A stretch of DNA of 54,813 nucleotides from Ignavibacteria bacterium (GTDB taxonomy: Bacteria; Bacteroidota; Ignavibacteria; Ch128b). Positions 29,701 through 34,857 of the stretch are shown here, one piece after another. The translations under genes and the position numbers were made by a program. Position 1 is the first letter of the stretch; the number at the start of each line of letters is the position of its first letter. The DNA lies in contig JABLYA010000004.1 of NCBI GenBank assembly GCA_013177855.1, forward strand, positions 1 to 54,813, read 5' to 3'. The notes under the pieces are model-generated. The model was not told where the DNA came from. It was given only the letters and a program-made list of their open reading frames with translations, and did not search any database.

Positions 29701-32325
29701 TTTAATAGCAGCTCTTCTTAAAGCTAGTCCATTTAAATCATTAGCTTTTACTGTTGCCTTACTTAATGCTTTTAATATTTGTAATTTTTTAGCTTTAACT
29801 ATTTTAATAGCTTTTCTAGTATCTGCATTGTTTAATTCATTTAATGCTTTATCATATTCTTCTATAATCTGATTTAGTTCTGATGTTTGATATTTTTTAT
29901 TTATCTCTTTAACTAACTCAAGTAACAGTTGATATTTATCTAAATTAGAAAACTCTATTGCTGCATATTCTTCTAATTCTTTATGATTTTGTTTAACATA
30001 TTGCAGTAAATTTCTCTGTAATAATAACGGATTAATAGTATAACTACCTTTTAATGTTTTAAATGAAGTAAATGATAAACTTTGAGCAGTAATTTTATCA
30101 AGATCTAAGTTATCAGCCCAATAAGAATAATCTTGCCACATTTTCTGTAATTTTTCTTTATTCTGATCATTTAATTCTATCCCCAATCCATAAGACAAAA
30201 TTATTAAATCTTCTTCGTCTAATTTATTTAATTCACCTGCTTCTAAATATTTTCTCATATATAATTCACTAAGAAGTCTACCAGCTTCTTTTATAAAGCT
30301 TCCCTTTTTGCTATCTTCTATTCCCAATTGATCAGTAAAATCTTTAATACCTTCCCAGTTCTCTAATTCTTTGGTTGTAAAACTATTTGCAATAGCTTCT
30401 GCAAGTCCGTCAATTAATTCTGGTTTTTTATTAAATAACTCTGTCAATTCTCTAAGTCTTTGTATTCCTCTTTCTCCCCCAAATTGTTTTCTAATCTGTT
30501 CACGCTTTTCTGTAATAACTTTATCTTCACCTAACTTAGCTGCTGTACTTAAAAACTCTTGTAATGCCTGTAATCTTATAGTCATTCTTTCTGATAAAGA
30601 TAAATCTTTTCTAGTTACTCCTTTTCCTTTTTTATCTTCTATTAATTTATTTTCTAGTTCAAAAAACTCATTTGCTAAATTTCCAAAGTTTCTTATTATA
30701 CCTTGATCACTTTGATCATCTGCAAATCCCGCAATCGAAGCTACTACTTTTTGAGTGCTATTAACAGCAGGTTGTCCTGTTGATGCTAAATCGTATAATC
30801 CATCTGCTATTACTAAAAATCTGTTTTTTCTTAAAAACTCTAAAGCGAATTCTCCTATTTTCTTTGCTTCTGTAATTTGATTAATACTTTTACCTATAGC
30901 TGACATTCCTAAATGAAAACTACCAAATAATGCTGATAACAATAAAGCATCCTTTTGAGCTTCACCCCACTTAAAAAATGGTCTATCTTCTCTACCTGTT
31001 ACATTAAAGAAAGAAGTATCTGTACCTTTTGCTAAATCCTGAGCCATATTAGTTATTTCTTCAGTAGCAATATTAACAAAGGTATTGTATACCATATCTC
31101 CCATTTTTTTAGCAGCTTCTTTTGCAAAAAATTTCTTACCCAAGATACTTAAAGGAGAACCTTCTACTAACATTACTTCACTAACATACTCTAGCTGTCT
31201 ATTTAAGAATATATCATAAAACCAGGTTCTCTGATCTTTAGGAGTTTCAAAATAATCTCTTACACCCGCAGGAGTTTGATATATCATTGATTTTATAAAT
31301 TCATCAGCTATACGTCTAGTATACATTGGAATTGATTTACCAAATGCCTTAAAAGTAGCTCCTATAAATGAATTAGCTGCTCTATATTCTTTGAATAATG
31401 TACCAAACGTTTTAGCCCCAGCACTAAACTTTGTAGGAGATGGAAGAAACATTGCTGGTACCATAGATAGCGACAAACCAGCCATATCAGAAAGATTAGC
31501 CATATCATATAAATTAAGTCCCAGCCCTATTTCCTTTTCTTTTAACTTAGATATTTCGTCTACATTCTTCTTTACTGTATTTTTATACCATTCCTTATTA
31601 GTAACTTCAGGGAATAATTGAGATACGGCATTAACTGTCTGTAATATTTCTTCTTCATTAACTAAACCCAATGGTTTTGTAGTTACATTTGTAGATAAAG
31701 GTATAGTTTCTATTACTCCTTTAGCAAAACCCATTGTAAGACGTGATAGAAAAGTGTCAACACCAAAGTTCTTTAAATGCTCTTTATATCTATCAAGGTA
31801 CCTATTATTAGCAAGAAAATAACCCTGTAATACTGCTTCTGATTTTTCAGGAAATGTTTGCAAGTGTTCGTTAATAGCATCCACATCCTTAGTACTTAAT
31901 ATTTTTTGTAAATCTTCATTATTTTTTTTAACAGCATCTCCTATGACTGGATAACTTTTAATTCTGTCTATTAATATGTCTAAATCAGGAAAATCATCAT
32001 CTACCTGTAAAGTATACTTGCTATTAACATATGTAGGATAAACTCCAAGTTTTTTATTTTTAATATTAAAAAACTCTTCTTCTACTTTATCTACCTGAGC
32101 AGCGAAATCAGATACTTGTGAAATTCTTGGAAAAGCTTTATCTAGTTCTTCTATTGTAGGAAATTTTCTTTTATTATATGTAATCTCTGCTAAAAGTATT
32201 CTTGCTTTATAATCACTTAAAAAATATTTTTCTTTTAGAAAGTTAACAGCAGAAAGTACACTATTATTATTGGAAGTTAACATTAAATTAGTAAGTTCGC
32301 TTTTAGTAAATACTCGTTCTGGCAT
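14740..32325 (-). CDS. Giant 5861-residue virion protein with RNA-polymerase-like motif
   Basis: One uninterrupted frame covers nearly a third of the window, with AGAGGAG before MPERVFTKS. Visible parts in order: a helical N-terminal region with hydrophobic stretches near residues 290-310 and 460-485; coiled coils about 550-1050; charged low-complexity linkers near 1060-1110, 1430-1515, 1900-1995, 2275-2340 and 2610-2640; HELGH at 2063-2067; GRDYDID at 3491-3497 within a conserved-looking block; a long C-terminal part with membrane-like helices after 5615. The DYDID block resembles the DFDID-type motif of crAss-like phage virion RNA polymerases. The position between internal virion genes and TerL fits a protein ejected with the DNA. 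RNA polymerase activity is inference. Confidence 0.8.
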   Translation of the reverse strand: MPERVFTKSELTNLMLTSNNNSVLSAVNFLKEKYFLSDYKARILLAEITYNKRKFPTIEELDKAFPRISQVSDFAAQVDKVEEEFFNIKNKKLGVYPTYVNSKYTLQVDDDFPDLDILIDRIKSYPVIGDAVKKNNEDLQKILSTKDVDAINEHLQTFPEKSEAVLQGYFLANNRYLDRYKEHLKNFGVDTFLSRLTMGFAKGVIETIPLSTNVTTKPLGLVNEEEILQTVNAVSQLFPEVTNKEWYKNTVKKNVDEISKLKEKEIGLGLNLYDMANLSDMAGLSLSMVPAMFLPSPTKFSAGAKTFGTLFKEYRAANSFIGATFKAFGKSIPMYTRRIADEFIKSMIYQTPAGVRDYFETPKDQRTWFYDIFLNRQLEYVSEVMLVEGSPLSILGKKFFAKEAAKKMGDMVYNTFVNIATEEITNMAQDLAKGTDTSFFNVTGREDRPFFKWGEAQKDALLLSALFGSFHLGMSAIGKSINQITEAKKIGEFALEFLRKNRFLVIADGLYDLASTGQPAVNSTQKVVASIAGFADDQSDQGIIRNFGNLANEFFELENKLIEDKKGKGVTRKDLSLSERMTIRLQALQEFLSTAAKLGEDKVITEKREQIRKQFGGERGIQRLRELTELFNKKPELIDGLAEAIANSFTTKELENWEGIKDFTDQLGIEDSKKGSFIKEAGRLLSELYMRKYLEAGELNKLDEEDLIILSYGLGIELNDQNKEKLQKMWQDYSYWADNLDLDKITAQSLSFTSFKTLKGSYTINPLLLQRNLLQYVKQNHKELEEYAAIEFSNLDKYQLLLELVKEINKKYQTSELNQIIEEYDKALNELNNADTRKAIKIVKAKKLQILKALSKATVKANDLNGLALRRAAIKLYNTLTTDDLEAKLGLEKVVQGAKLDYIDSMMEKDLEIVEQVEGLIARLEKKLQGIEVKKEVKERVEKEKNRLLDFRRNINNKYEKMREEANDALADFLLEYFENYGKIDEDVKKAIKERIKKIMANEDKDAIKKIEEIGKSMFKNFTMFFKIGDLNDAYVVSLIESVASLNKKVRDFISGKYEASKPKKGTVEVKPEKEQVPPKEKSKEEIEAETERKKKLEETNKKRTEAVIEINKLVDEIVTDGNNIGVTEGNQEIIKKVNDKLKQYEDKSAEYTTPLLEYVLRFLDTLHDKNPNTLSVDEEAFLDAVKTVSETDDANVLKTAADTLSRLIIWTFRINHKEVQQYKIFRDAYEGKDKTPKGRLITPLEYGLERQISAVLIYNIFFKGNKEEFNKVVELLKKFFGDFTVALSKDQTGKKTSVLIEGFNYDRLDQFFKNVIRMKLPFLASVDDYSLLTILSDLFMIRLVQGLNESRMPSVYTALENAAKIMSEMGIKEQAILETLTNIAELFTVIDDIVIGKLDPTNVKDYDFIAKRVEVRNKISGIIKKVKVEKAKQEKVKAEKKNKDENEGKKEGDNTQDNTQNERNKIEKVVKDAVNGINTGTIPTASVQEKENVKEQENIKEEEAPKIGKLENYLLGVLNETFGSTGTYDFDREEEINKRIKEYYYELSRFIENEPPSETNKRLIQRIELQREAAKILIEGSKWLEELEIFKNNEEAYRSFLSMLLPYADFEKYARARLELLLKDPEKSKTLKTVTLNKYSKEVSDEDGSTFKEILKVEANKKGAVKIQRTYKIGDKEVNVTFEVKNTKQYSLIATAELKEENGVLKLVFDPEKAFLYELLILDRFRPGYVSKAASGLIYERLKNITFEKATHISPTARTVVFNAVLIEEGYRDKNGKIYYTYIDSKKGTGVNKEGVKELEIQDGGTYQLNNILTAPYEHYLHVFTSNYGAKNKEYIRENFLSKLEDEQLYELAFLLDEIKSFASSIYDGDLENIGTSLSRLMRLIMDEIVDRKKVTYADVLVYIAKYKGEKEKQETETPNEKQDKDLTAQAETLIEEISTEKKEEGEEENKEEKNEIDVDLFLNTEEDYGTSDKTIEQKNDEDPELYPENENEIDRNLSDYYNFFNLLELFNKLGVVVKYEKIDEVAYYRASDNSVVVNEKYASGSIPDRYILSKLHRILRHELGHALLTSSNILKNTSLTYTKDLMKVTDRLTEVYEIIKNNSPKDALEILISKGYLFGDAVKKEVKGVLVQLIQDIQESRFLEAVFKWENNRVNESWDEILTSIYTQTDELLVQLMYVLNPLNNIETNLSKTVKNNLFRQFRMIISKLMYEVIRNLEKLLKVKVDNNLLKQLNTILISIEADFVVYELLAKQTLDELLGIKQSNIRQISKGTIKTVTAEIDKEEQKISNPTTQEELNKREIGNGNVETGNSTSKKSGDVDATQIEDMDVGIFVPTYNSVKELIERGASIEEIEQAMLSDDIFKNLINTIKTNKAEEYLKKIEDGSFLNALKQQLDETEDKLKQFENIVSLLIQKEELFNFPMEESLEEESEELRLKDEGYISGITPNSIMKLIEILMEIDKSYRDVKKSVKLMDYIRLGKVTFTILFEYLTNQRHRALIKYIKKAIHYDYSFASTLKLLARGKIAELFLKLGSFYDYKLADIRYDPSNNIFSLQIKGAGSTNSKQARINTVREYIQFLDFLPEILSLTGLTANDFEVLQLSEIVKPGFKRTTEEEELEALLEEVTSDIEEGYTPAKKEVVQPVFLNEIVDKINVMVRQLFNGANTVYFGHFADKNTVPLLRFNDKVSLLKFAVKMLKVYRAYLYTLNISPEIIDKLEKRINQYINILENIISLDTDKVLEEVKNVVGQLKEKMGTQVIENDSNLQEIKQQLRVLIAKSDISKSAKTILTAVLDYKDINYTIVAFSFPNVQTITVGTLLDYISKHYLSSTNSLRFLANQIYNQTLKEELTKEGELTSGELSLMVSIAFRTLLEDLKLGAKYKSLDDISKSSTRLLRNDTAINIIELYKRHIMTSAKIGGLYSPEMMNKEYLSINEKLVSLADPLFEQEELTATTDVNQPYFIGEDGEIYIRAIFIRTKKGERVNKVGISTLDGATMGTFRTINFIRKIQGGVLRGALKNYVYNREDGLYLKHAMYYFAKNDPINQALEEKGIGLVISDEAEKHKLKELHYYDSIENALNSSSIKTYLIKLRDIHRNKEGASTVKEVKGLSQLLNTTGILINLNPSYSEEMEYSIIDEETFKIKKVSGVDAVKILQDYMSSLYEEPIKEFTERFITGDNSNKARLIELFNFLNSTYEDKEEYGHDILVPLLDTIANNIDPEVSTYGELAEIIKGNSLETKLLTIQKIKDQLIYMNHLYPIFGLLAHYLNSKFRTARKAGQKGFVSVLTPITTPYVTDAIKVATIRLLGRSPRLKEEAPDLYNFLEENKDLYEKMRKLTLDVATALALLRNNTAEVLEITKRDGSKETKNTVDYYRELNNELLKVYDELINKLRESKLNQHQIWQYYFASDYSLGYGYTVYSIDAMSDYYNPKNKGKEFEFIPNERVIQYIIPSDSQASMTGSRVLAFLPEGIVPLQSVIMNSEYAQGLAGRDYDIDVIYTIYKAFDNPKEKARWANVSMILEQQVKRFVDNLYDIMYEDFTRVSQDENFLEPSEYEREYIYNRIKGEMFEGGKRYVERWIVESNYQAIATKLTYADSNDPSLKMQYEYVIEQLKAVYNAVKDKVNIPSNTFEGFIEAISNHSENIEFLKELSSTYKGILFREIEQRATPYIEKIKEVKRNIQKEFSNLKRTEEFYEKMDLISSQHNRLRWMQVYLGANPFLLMSSEKESAYFHPLDFEAIKVSAMYEKNIGIIIRLREIFMYRTVVNQDDLILEDWNRKLLMLLIATNDNVDFPKNDNKFFYLSEAAILFRKLKNRKLGEGDAEIENTPGHEPSDSLNYRDFNRITINTPTAFNIPRLNNISGSRDLYKLTIMHKLAKLLLKEMKSKLRSKDTNEFLKRNLEQILGMNKGEIKEIFIDFNNYLITLKLSDGSKKDISITNMIYFSPADYEKLVKQLPILHISNRQGQLFTMMQNILETLPDEANMKEKLTNLLREHLEMAIDKIELDRLQLSDIVRIYGQLLANRAIFNILTKLLKLYGLGEVKVSINKGGGTVTEYDRIKEDTKKKLPYLIPFYNAVEEWAKTKSTPLNDAKNLIKLLAMGLNSKIQLEIGNKVRTIGQAIADVYNEAFKVLEVAKRYGRKLSYLPPAEAWFYRVPGSTQTYNISDVLDIEGRFDNRLAKLLQYPEAYLSFLLSLSPKIESNKIKGEMVRRIVELINSLQLLYLGNKNQLHQYRLHDFEIIGQYLLEKFFEDNISVEDIVKNLGTQSVVTGTRTSFSQYFSLIASNGDMLVIDVRDNKIYLLPAVNFNKTLKDGTSKISSLVQNILLNSEAPDRDKSSLIDNLIAEKIITDYSNFTGYRQNKTILRTIENGNLFRNMNEYNADALIAIDKEQGQADANKFFNEFDRVNSNLGNLKIYVPLSSKELTEEKKVFLASRYIEDFLVKNDAFIKKLDKEAREVFLNTVLSIPALISPVPDSSVKVVYSYQISKGGDVRTLRIEPPRNKINEIGLSIITGGVFERALILSNIFTTAINNYIESQEMDVKLISPLHAEYVNVSNVKSIDEGKKSFPYQYRAEGDLYYDKPKALRKSFEEGDFNEEEFLNDIRQLASQVAAKYSVEDANYVNNVEAQARTLLLTYKDSQDKETQDYNRDRLLAFYTSFYIEKDRKLTAFEKMLKHPWMRTFLLKARIFSNRLFSIYTTLPKDLMMSFKITDKYSEEPQDFLFDMMDVAISSAAHIGDQYLRPDLYSLTDVFFYKLSSFNNEIGSFKETIFRALNVVFPSAGKQRTIKEDTEYELQEKRTEKLLDFIGMFPYITFDIEKTDKGVQIKLFRIVGTSEEINYIRMDVEDPVRILESFIKAFENQLMRVNYITGQEIEMDSLTEAFNSSFRDAFTRLNSKDALRFYLEKHASKLQELKEFIDKEYKGDKEKLRQDLTNAFILKGVVTQFRKLLSRSKAYYTALEKTGKLTKGEIVYIRNEIRRLNKLIETLAYGSEVKNKHRVVLKSNLYIPKAFNRQEYIERVSYSYAVALFVKTERTGRIRDENGEYTEEFLSEWNSIRRRLIRQLKDKKVVSGLLYTQFDQYLTDIKKSDLRLSYMTLLSDLTATVEDSIKGYYTINYFKHAELYENEYVRNKVKEFLKSEEVTSRLNTTIKSVDELEVGDVIVYYEPSAEDGFVESGDYAFIVRRMRVEEINGDDIELSYMTLNKEKTITVNRNTLMAMQLGGNMVTGMVEVVTDKDKSGLPGNGRIWHLIRVVLGEGMSVLFRGFLNVYKSRMVQKIGTKFKLGEDRVGYFFIRENNKYIASQIASLLKEDEKRAKYFKTLGSVSQISQNILLDVLYSGQIDTNKIFDYMIDNKNILTKWKTQYQALRNARRLNRHADSYTEALRQLNEFTKILEQRFALPELEREGKYTFEYVQKREEISQIRDYLRMKVDLTALELNETFRKIESDPELKERMDEIYGLFKQLADQGNFALVYNVDKDYAHYIYHKYLRDTFINKRLEYINEVEGSIRQLSFNVRFLQAYNLTKNFDMALKFALRGVVLDHALYDSLHRVVASQTERGAFLHALRHYNYNRMINFILLSKENKAAIKAYGLGRLLKDFFKREERYNPTAEFTNLLLFNYLMFMIGAVIPGIRWFMNPILLTMFTLLEFAVYNIIEPEDDKELEKRYKEYVRLREVYDSEYMLETIKEEYDKAIKYAIRKKNRDKYALISFMSLFSGLGMSLTTSLALFAYDSMKNKSVKEAFDSYINLGAVQTFLTLYSAFKDVTSINRFADYRFMGLLSKELTGLYLYPLYGDYSVDFTDFMFNIFTLGAYGRVKYSERGEVERARREKRREEELEKQYDLLGLDKSEIYHR
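14870..15480 (-). other. Hydrophobic C-terminal segments of the giant protein
   Basis: Residues about 5617-5655 (LLLFNYLMFMIGAVIPG, then WFMNPILLTMFTLLEFAVYNII), about 5713-5742 (FMSLFSGLGMSLTTSLALFA), 5751-5770 and 5805-5818 are long enough and hydrophobic enough to span a membrane. A strongly charged tail follows. In an ejected virion protein these could form or anchor a conduit in the cell envelope. Confidence 0.5.
17003..17023. repeat. Close inverted pair of the octamer inside the giant gene
   Basis: GCTGTTAA (17003-17010) and TTAACAGC (17016-17023) face each other across five bases, forming a potential 8-bp hairpin within coding sequence. The arms are read in different codon phases. Confidence 0.8.
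21835..21849 (-). other. DYDID, putative RNA polymerase metal-binding motif
   Basis: Encodes D3493-Y-D3495-I-D3497. The preceding residues include PSDSQASMTGSRVLAFLPEG and GLAGR, and VIYTIYK follows. Three alternating aspartates in a GxDxDxD setting are the hallmark of the double-psi-barrel catalytic loop (DFDGD in cellular beta-prime; DFDID-type in crAss-like virion polymerases, from memory). Confidence 0.6.
26125..26139 (-). other. HELGH zincin motif in the giant protein
   Basis: Encodes H2063-E-L-G-H2067 in the helix context LHRILRHELGHALL, the classic HExxH metallopeptidase signature. A third ligand was not identified. It lies between two charged linkers (about 1900-1995 and 2275-2340), so it looks like a separate domain. 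Confidence 0.65.
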
Positions 32326-32353
32326 AAACTCCTCTAATTATTATATTTACCAT

Positions 32354-33964
32354 TTAAAAAGGAATATCGATTGTTCTGGCTTCGGTATCACTGTCAGAAG
32401 AATTGTTTATTTCAGAAAGTTTAGAATATATTTTACCTTTTTTCTCTAGCTCAACGTATGCTTTATCGATACTAGTTTTTAATTCTTCCATAGCGCTAGA
32501 ATCATAACTATCTCCATATTTTTCTTTCAAAAACTCTATATAACTAGAAAGATAATTAGCAGTTTTAACTAAAAATTCTTTTCTTAATTCTTTGTCTACT
32601 TTTTCATTGTTCAAAAAACCAATAAACTTTCTAATTAAAGCTTTATAGGCGTCTTTCTGAAACTTTTTATCTTTCCCATATATATTATTTGCTGTTAAAA
32701 CATCACCCAATGTTACTGCGTCTTGATATTTTTTAGAATGACCAATTCCATGTTCTTTCAATTTATTTACAAGATCAGAAGAAAAGGTTAAAGTCTGTCT
32801 TGATTCTAGACTTTCTTTACTATTATCTGAACTATTTAGTTTAATCAAATGTTCTTGAACACCCAAAAATGGATCTTTGTTTATCTCCAAATCAGCATAT
32901 TTTACAAAAGCACTTCCAAAATCAGGAGCTTTAGCAAACGATGAAGTTACTGCTTCCATAGATTTTACATCAACTAAATCTAAAGGCACATAATTATTTC
33001 CTTCCTTTTTATAAAACACAGTTTCTTGATTACCTTTACCTATAAATCTTAGTTTTATATCACCACCGTAAGGAGAAGCTCCTATCTGATATGCAATTAA
33101 CCCTTCATAAGGTACATACTTATCTCCATCTTTAACATATACTTCCTGATCAAACGGTTGTACAAATCTAGGATCCGAAAATCTAATTGCGTATTTAGTT
33201 TCTTGTCTATCTCTATAAGCTTCTTCTTCTCTAACAAGCTCATTAACTGTTTTATATACATCTCCCCACAATGCTCCTGTATACGGTTTACCTTGTTCAT
33301 CGAATATTTTAATAGCACTGCCTATTCTACCTCCTTTTAGTCTTGCTACTAAAGATTTTTCCCCTTCCACTTCCACTGGTTCTTTTGTATATGGGTCTAT
33401 ATATAACTTACGAACTTCAATATTAAGTAATTTGTTTTTACTACTATCTATACCCGTAGGAACTATTGAATAAGATACATCTAGTGGTTTTATTTTAGAA
33501 ATCAGTTGTAACGCTTTTTCTTTAGAATATCCTCCAGAAACTAGTTCGTCCAATAACTCTTTACCTTTATAAGTTTTACCATTGTAATTAAATATGTAGT
33601 TAGAATTTCTTAATAAGTCTTCTGTTAACTTAATATCCTGTTGTTTTTCTTTAGCTTTCATTTCCTGATTTTTAAGTCCTGAGTATATATCTCCTAACTG
33701 TAATATACTGTGTTTATATTGTGTAGGTATACTAGTATCTCCTAATACTTTTGTATAATACTCTTTATAAGCTTTCAGTAAAGTTTCTTCATCACTGGCT
33801 GTATCAAACATACTGGATGCTAATTTCCCATACTCCTGTAACTTTTGTTCTGCTCTTTTTTTAGCTGTAAATTCTTCCAACCTTTCTATAGCTGGAAGAA
33901 TACTCATTAGAGCTTCTAATGGTTCTGGTTCTCTCTGTTTTGTGTCATTATTAAAATACTTCAT
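32354..33964 (-). CDS. Internal virion protein candidate with SSB-like tail
   Basis: A 536-residue protein encoded immediately before the giant protein. Two charged helical regions (about 1-110 and 400-520) flank a beta-richer middle. The last residues are TRTIDIPF, the same DIPF-type tip as bacterial SSB tails, which bind replication proteins. No family is recognised. Its position between the nozzle, a small internal protein and the giant protein suggests an ejection or inner-core protein, comparable in placement to T7 gp15. That is inference from gene order. Confidence 0.55.
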   Translation of the reverse strand: MKYFNNDTKQREPEPLEALMSILPAIERLEEFTAKKRAEQKLQEYGKLASSMFDTASDEETLLKAYKEYYTKVLGDTSIPTQYKHSILQLGDIYSGLKNQEMKAKEKQQDIKLTEDLLRNSNYIFNYNGKTYKGKELLDELVSGGYSKEKALQLISKIKPLDVSYSIVPTGIDSSKNKLLNIEVRKLYIDPYTKEPVEVEGEKSLVARLKGGRIGSAIKIFDEQGKPYTGALWGDVYKTVNELVREEEAYRDRQETKYAIRFSDPRFVQPFDQEVYVKDGDKYVPYEGLIAYQIGASPYGGDIKLRFIGKGNQETVFYKKEGNNYVPLDLVDVKSMEAVTSSFAKAPDFGSAFVKYADLEINKDPFLGVQEHLIKLNSSDNSKESLESRQTLTFSSDLVNKLKEHGIGHSKKYQDAVTLGDVLTANNIYGKDKKFQKDAYKALIRKFIGFLNNEKVDKELRKEFLVKTANYLSSYIEFLKEKYGDSYDSSAMEELKTSIDKAYVELEKKGKIYSKLSEINNSSDSDTEARTIDIPF

Positions 33965-33973
33965 AAGTTATAC

Positions 33974-34705
33974 CTATCGACTTAACCATTCTTGTAAACT
34001 CATACCCTTGTTTAACAGCATTATTCCTGATGGTCTGCCTACCGTACCTTTTTTGTTCTTTAAACTGAAAGGATTATAACTTATTTGTTCTTCTAAGTTT
34101 AAACTATTATCTGTTAATCTATTAGTCATAGATAATACATCAAAAGCTGTACTATTATTGGATTGCTGTAAAGCAAGATTTACATTTAAATCATTAGGAC
34201 TGGTACCTTTCACAGTTGGTGTGCTGTTAACAGTATTCTGAGTATTATTTTGTTCTCCCTGTAACATATTTTCAAATGTATTAACTAATACTTTAGTACT
34301 TAAATAATTGAGAGGTATAGAAGACAAAGAAGGAGGAGTAGGAAATGGTACTTCAGCCTTAGTTAATTCTATCTTTTTGTTATGTTGTTCTATTTCTTGT
34401 AATAGTTTTAATCTATCAGAAGCTCTCTGACCAAGTATTTTACTACCCAATAGTCCTCTATAAGTATCTTGATTTAGTATTGCTGATAATCCCAATGAAG
34501 CTCTATTCATTTCGTTAATAGCAGCTGTATTATAACTACGATCTAATTCATTAAGTAATGCTTTCTTTTCTTCTTCATCAATTTTAGCCTTTTCTAATTG
34601 TTTTAACATTTCTTGACGAGCTTTTTTCTCAGAAGAATATCCTAGTAATCTATCTATAAACGATAATCCTGTAGAAGCAATAGCTAAAATCTCTCCCAGT
34701 GGCAT
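33974..34705 (-). CDS. Putative internal/ejection protein, 243 aa
   Basis: The N-terminus has a short hydrophobic stretch (GEILAIASTGLSFIDRLLG). A long Lys/Glu/Leu helical segment to about residue 115 follows, then a proline-rich hinge (VPFPTPPSLSSIPLNYL) and a Gln/Asn/Thr-rich tail. This layout is common in small podovirus internal virion proteins such as gp14-like ejection proteins. No sequence-level family match is claimed. It is tightly packed between the 49-aa coiled-coil gene and the 536-aa protein. Confidence 0.5.
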   Translation of the reverse strand: MPLGEILAIASTGLSFIDRLLGYSSEKKARQEMLKQLEKAKIDEEEKKALLNELDRSYNTAAINEMNRASLGLSAILNQDTYRGLLGSKILGQRASDRLKLLQEIEQHNKKIELTKAEVPFPTPPSLSSIPLNYLSTKVLVNTFENMLQGEQNNTQNTVNSTPTVKGTSPNDLNVNLALQQSNNSTAFDVLSMTNRLTDNSLNLEEQISYNPFSLKNKKGTVGRPSGIMLLNKGMSLQEWLSR

Positions 34706-34707
34706 AA

Positions 34708-34857
34708 CTATTCTCCTTCCTTAATCTTCTTAACTTCCTTTTTAATTCTATTTAATTCATTAGTTAGTTTCTTATTCTCTAATTTAGACTTATAATACTT
34801 TTTCTCTAAATCAATCAAATTAGTATTAACATCTTTAGATTTAATTCTAAATATCAT
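34708..34857 (-). CDS. Small lysine-rich coiled-coil protein, 49 aa
   Basis: A short frame beginning MIFRIKSKDVNTNLIDLEKK and ending KKIKEGE fills the gap between the nozzle-like gene and the 243-aa gene. It overlaps the end of the upstream gene by 11 bases. Its final codons (AAGGAAGGAGAATAG) supply the SD of the next gene. Heptad-like Leu/Ile spacing suggests a coiled coil. The start has no strong SD and would rely on coupling. Confidence 0.55.
   Translation of the reverse strand: MIFRIKSKDVNTNLIDLEKKYYKSKLENKKLTNELNRIKKEVKKIKEGE

Noticed and set aside
14740-32325. Many plus-strand frames of 60-120 codons inside the giant gene, including a Phe/Ser-rich one at 27835-28167
   Set aside because: They lie antisense to low-complexity, codon-biased sequence, lack SD sites, and their composition mirrors the real strand.
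33097-33318. A 73-codon minus-strand frame overlapping the 536-aa gene
   Set aside because: It is a shifted frame inside a well-supported gene with no start signal.
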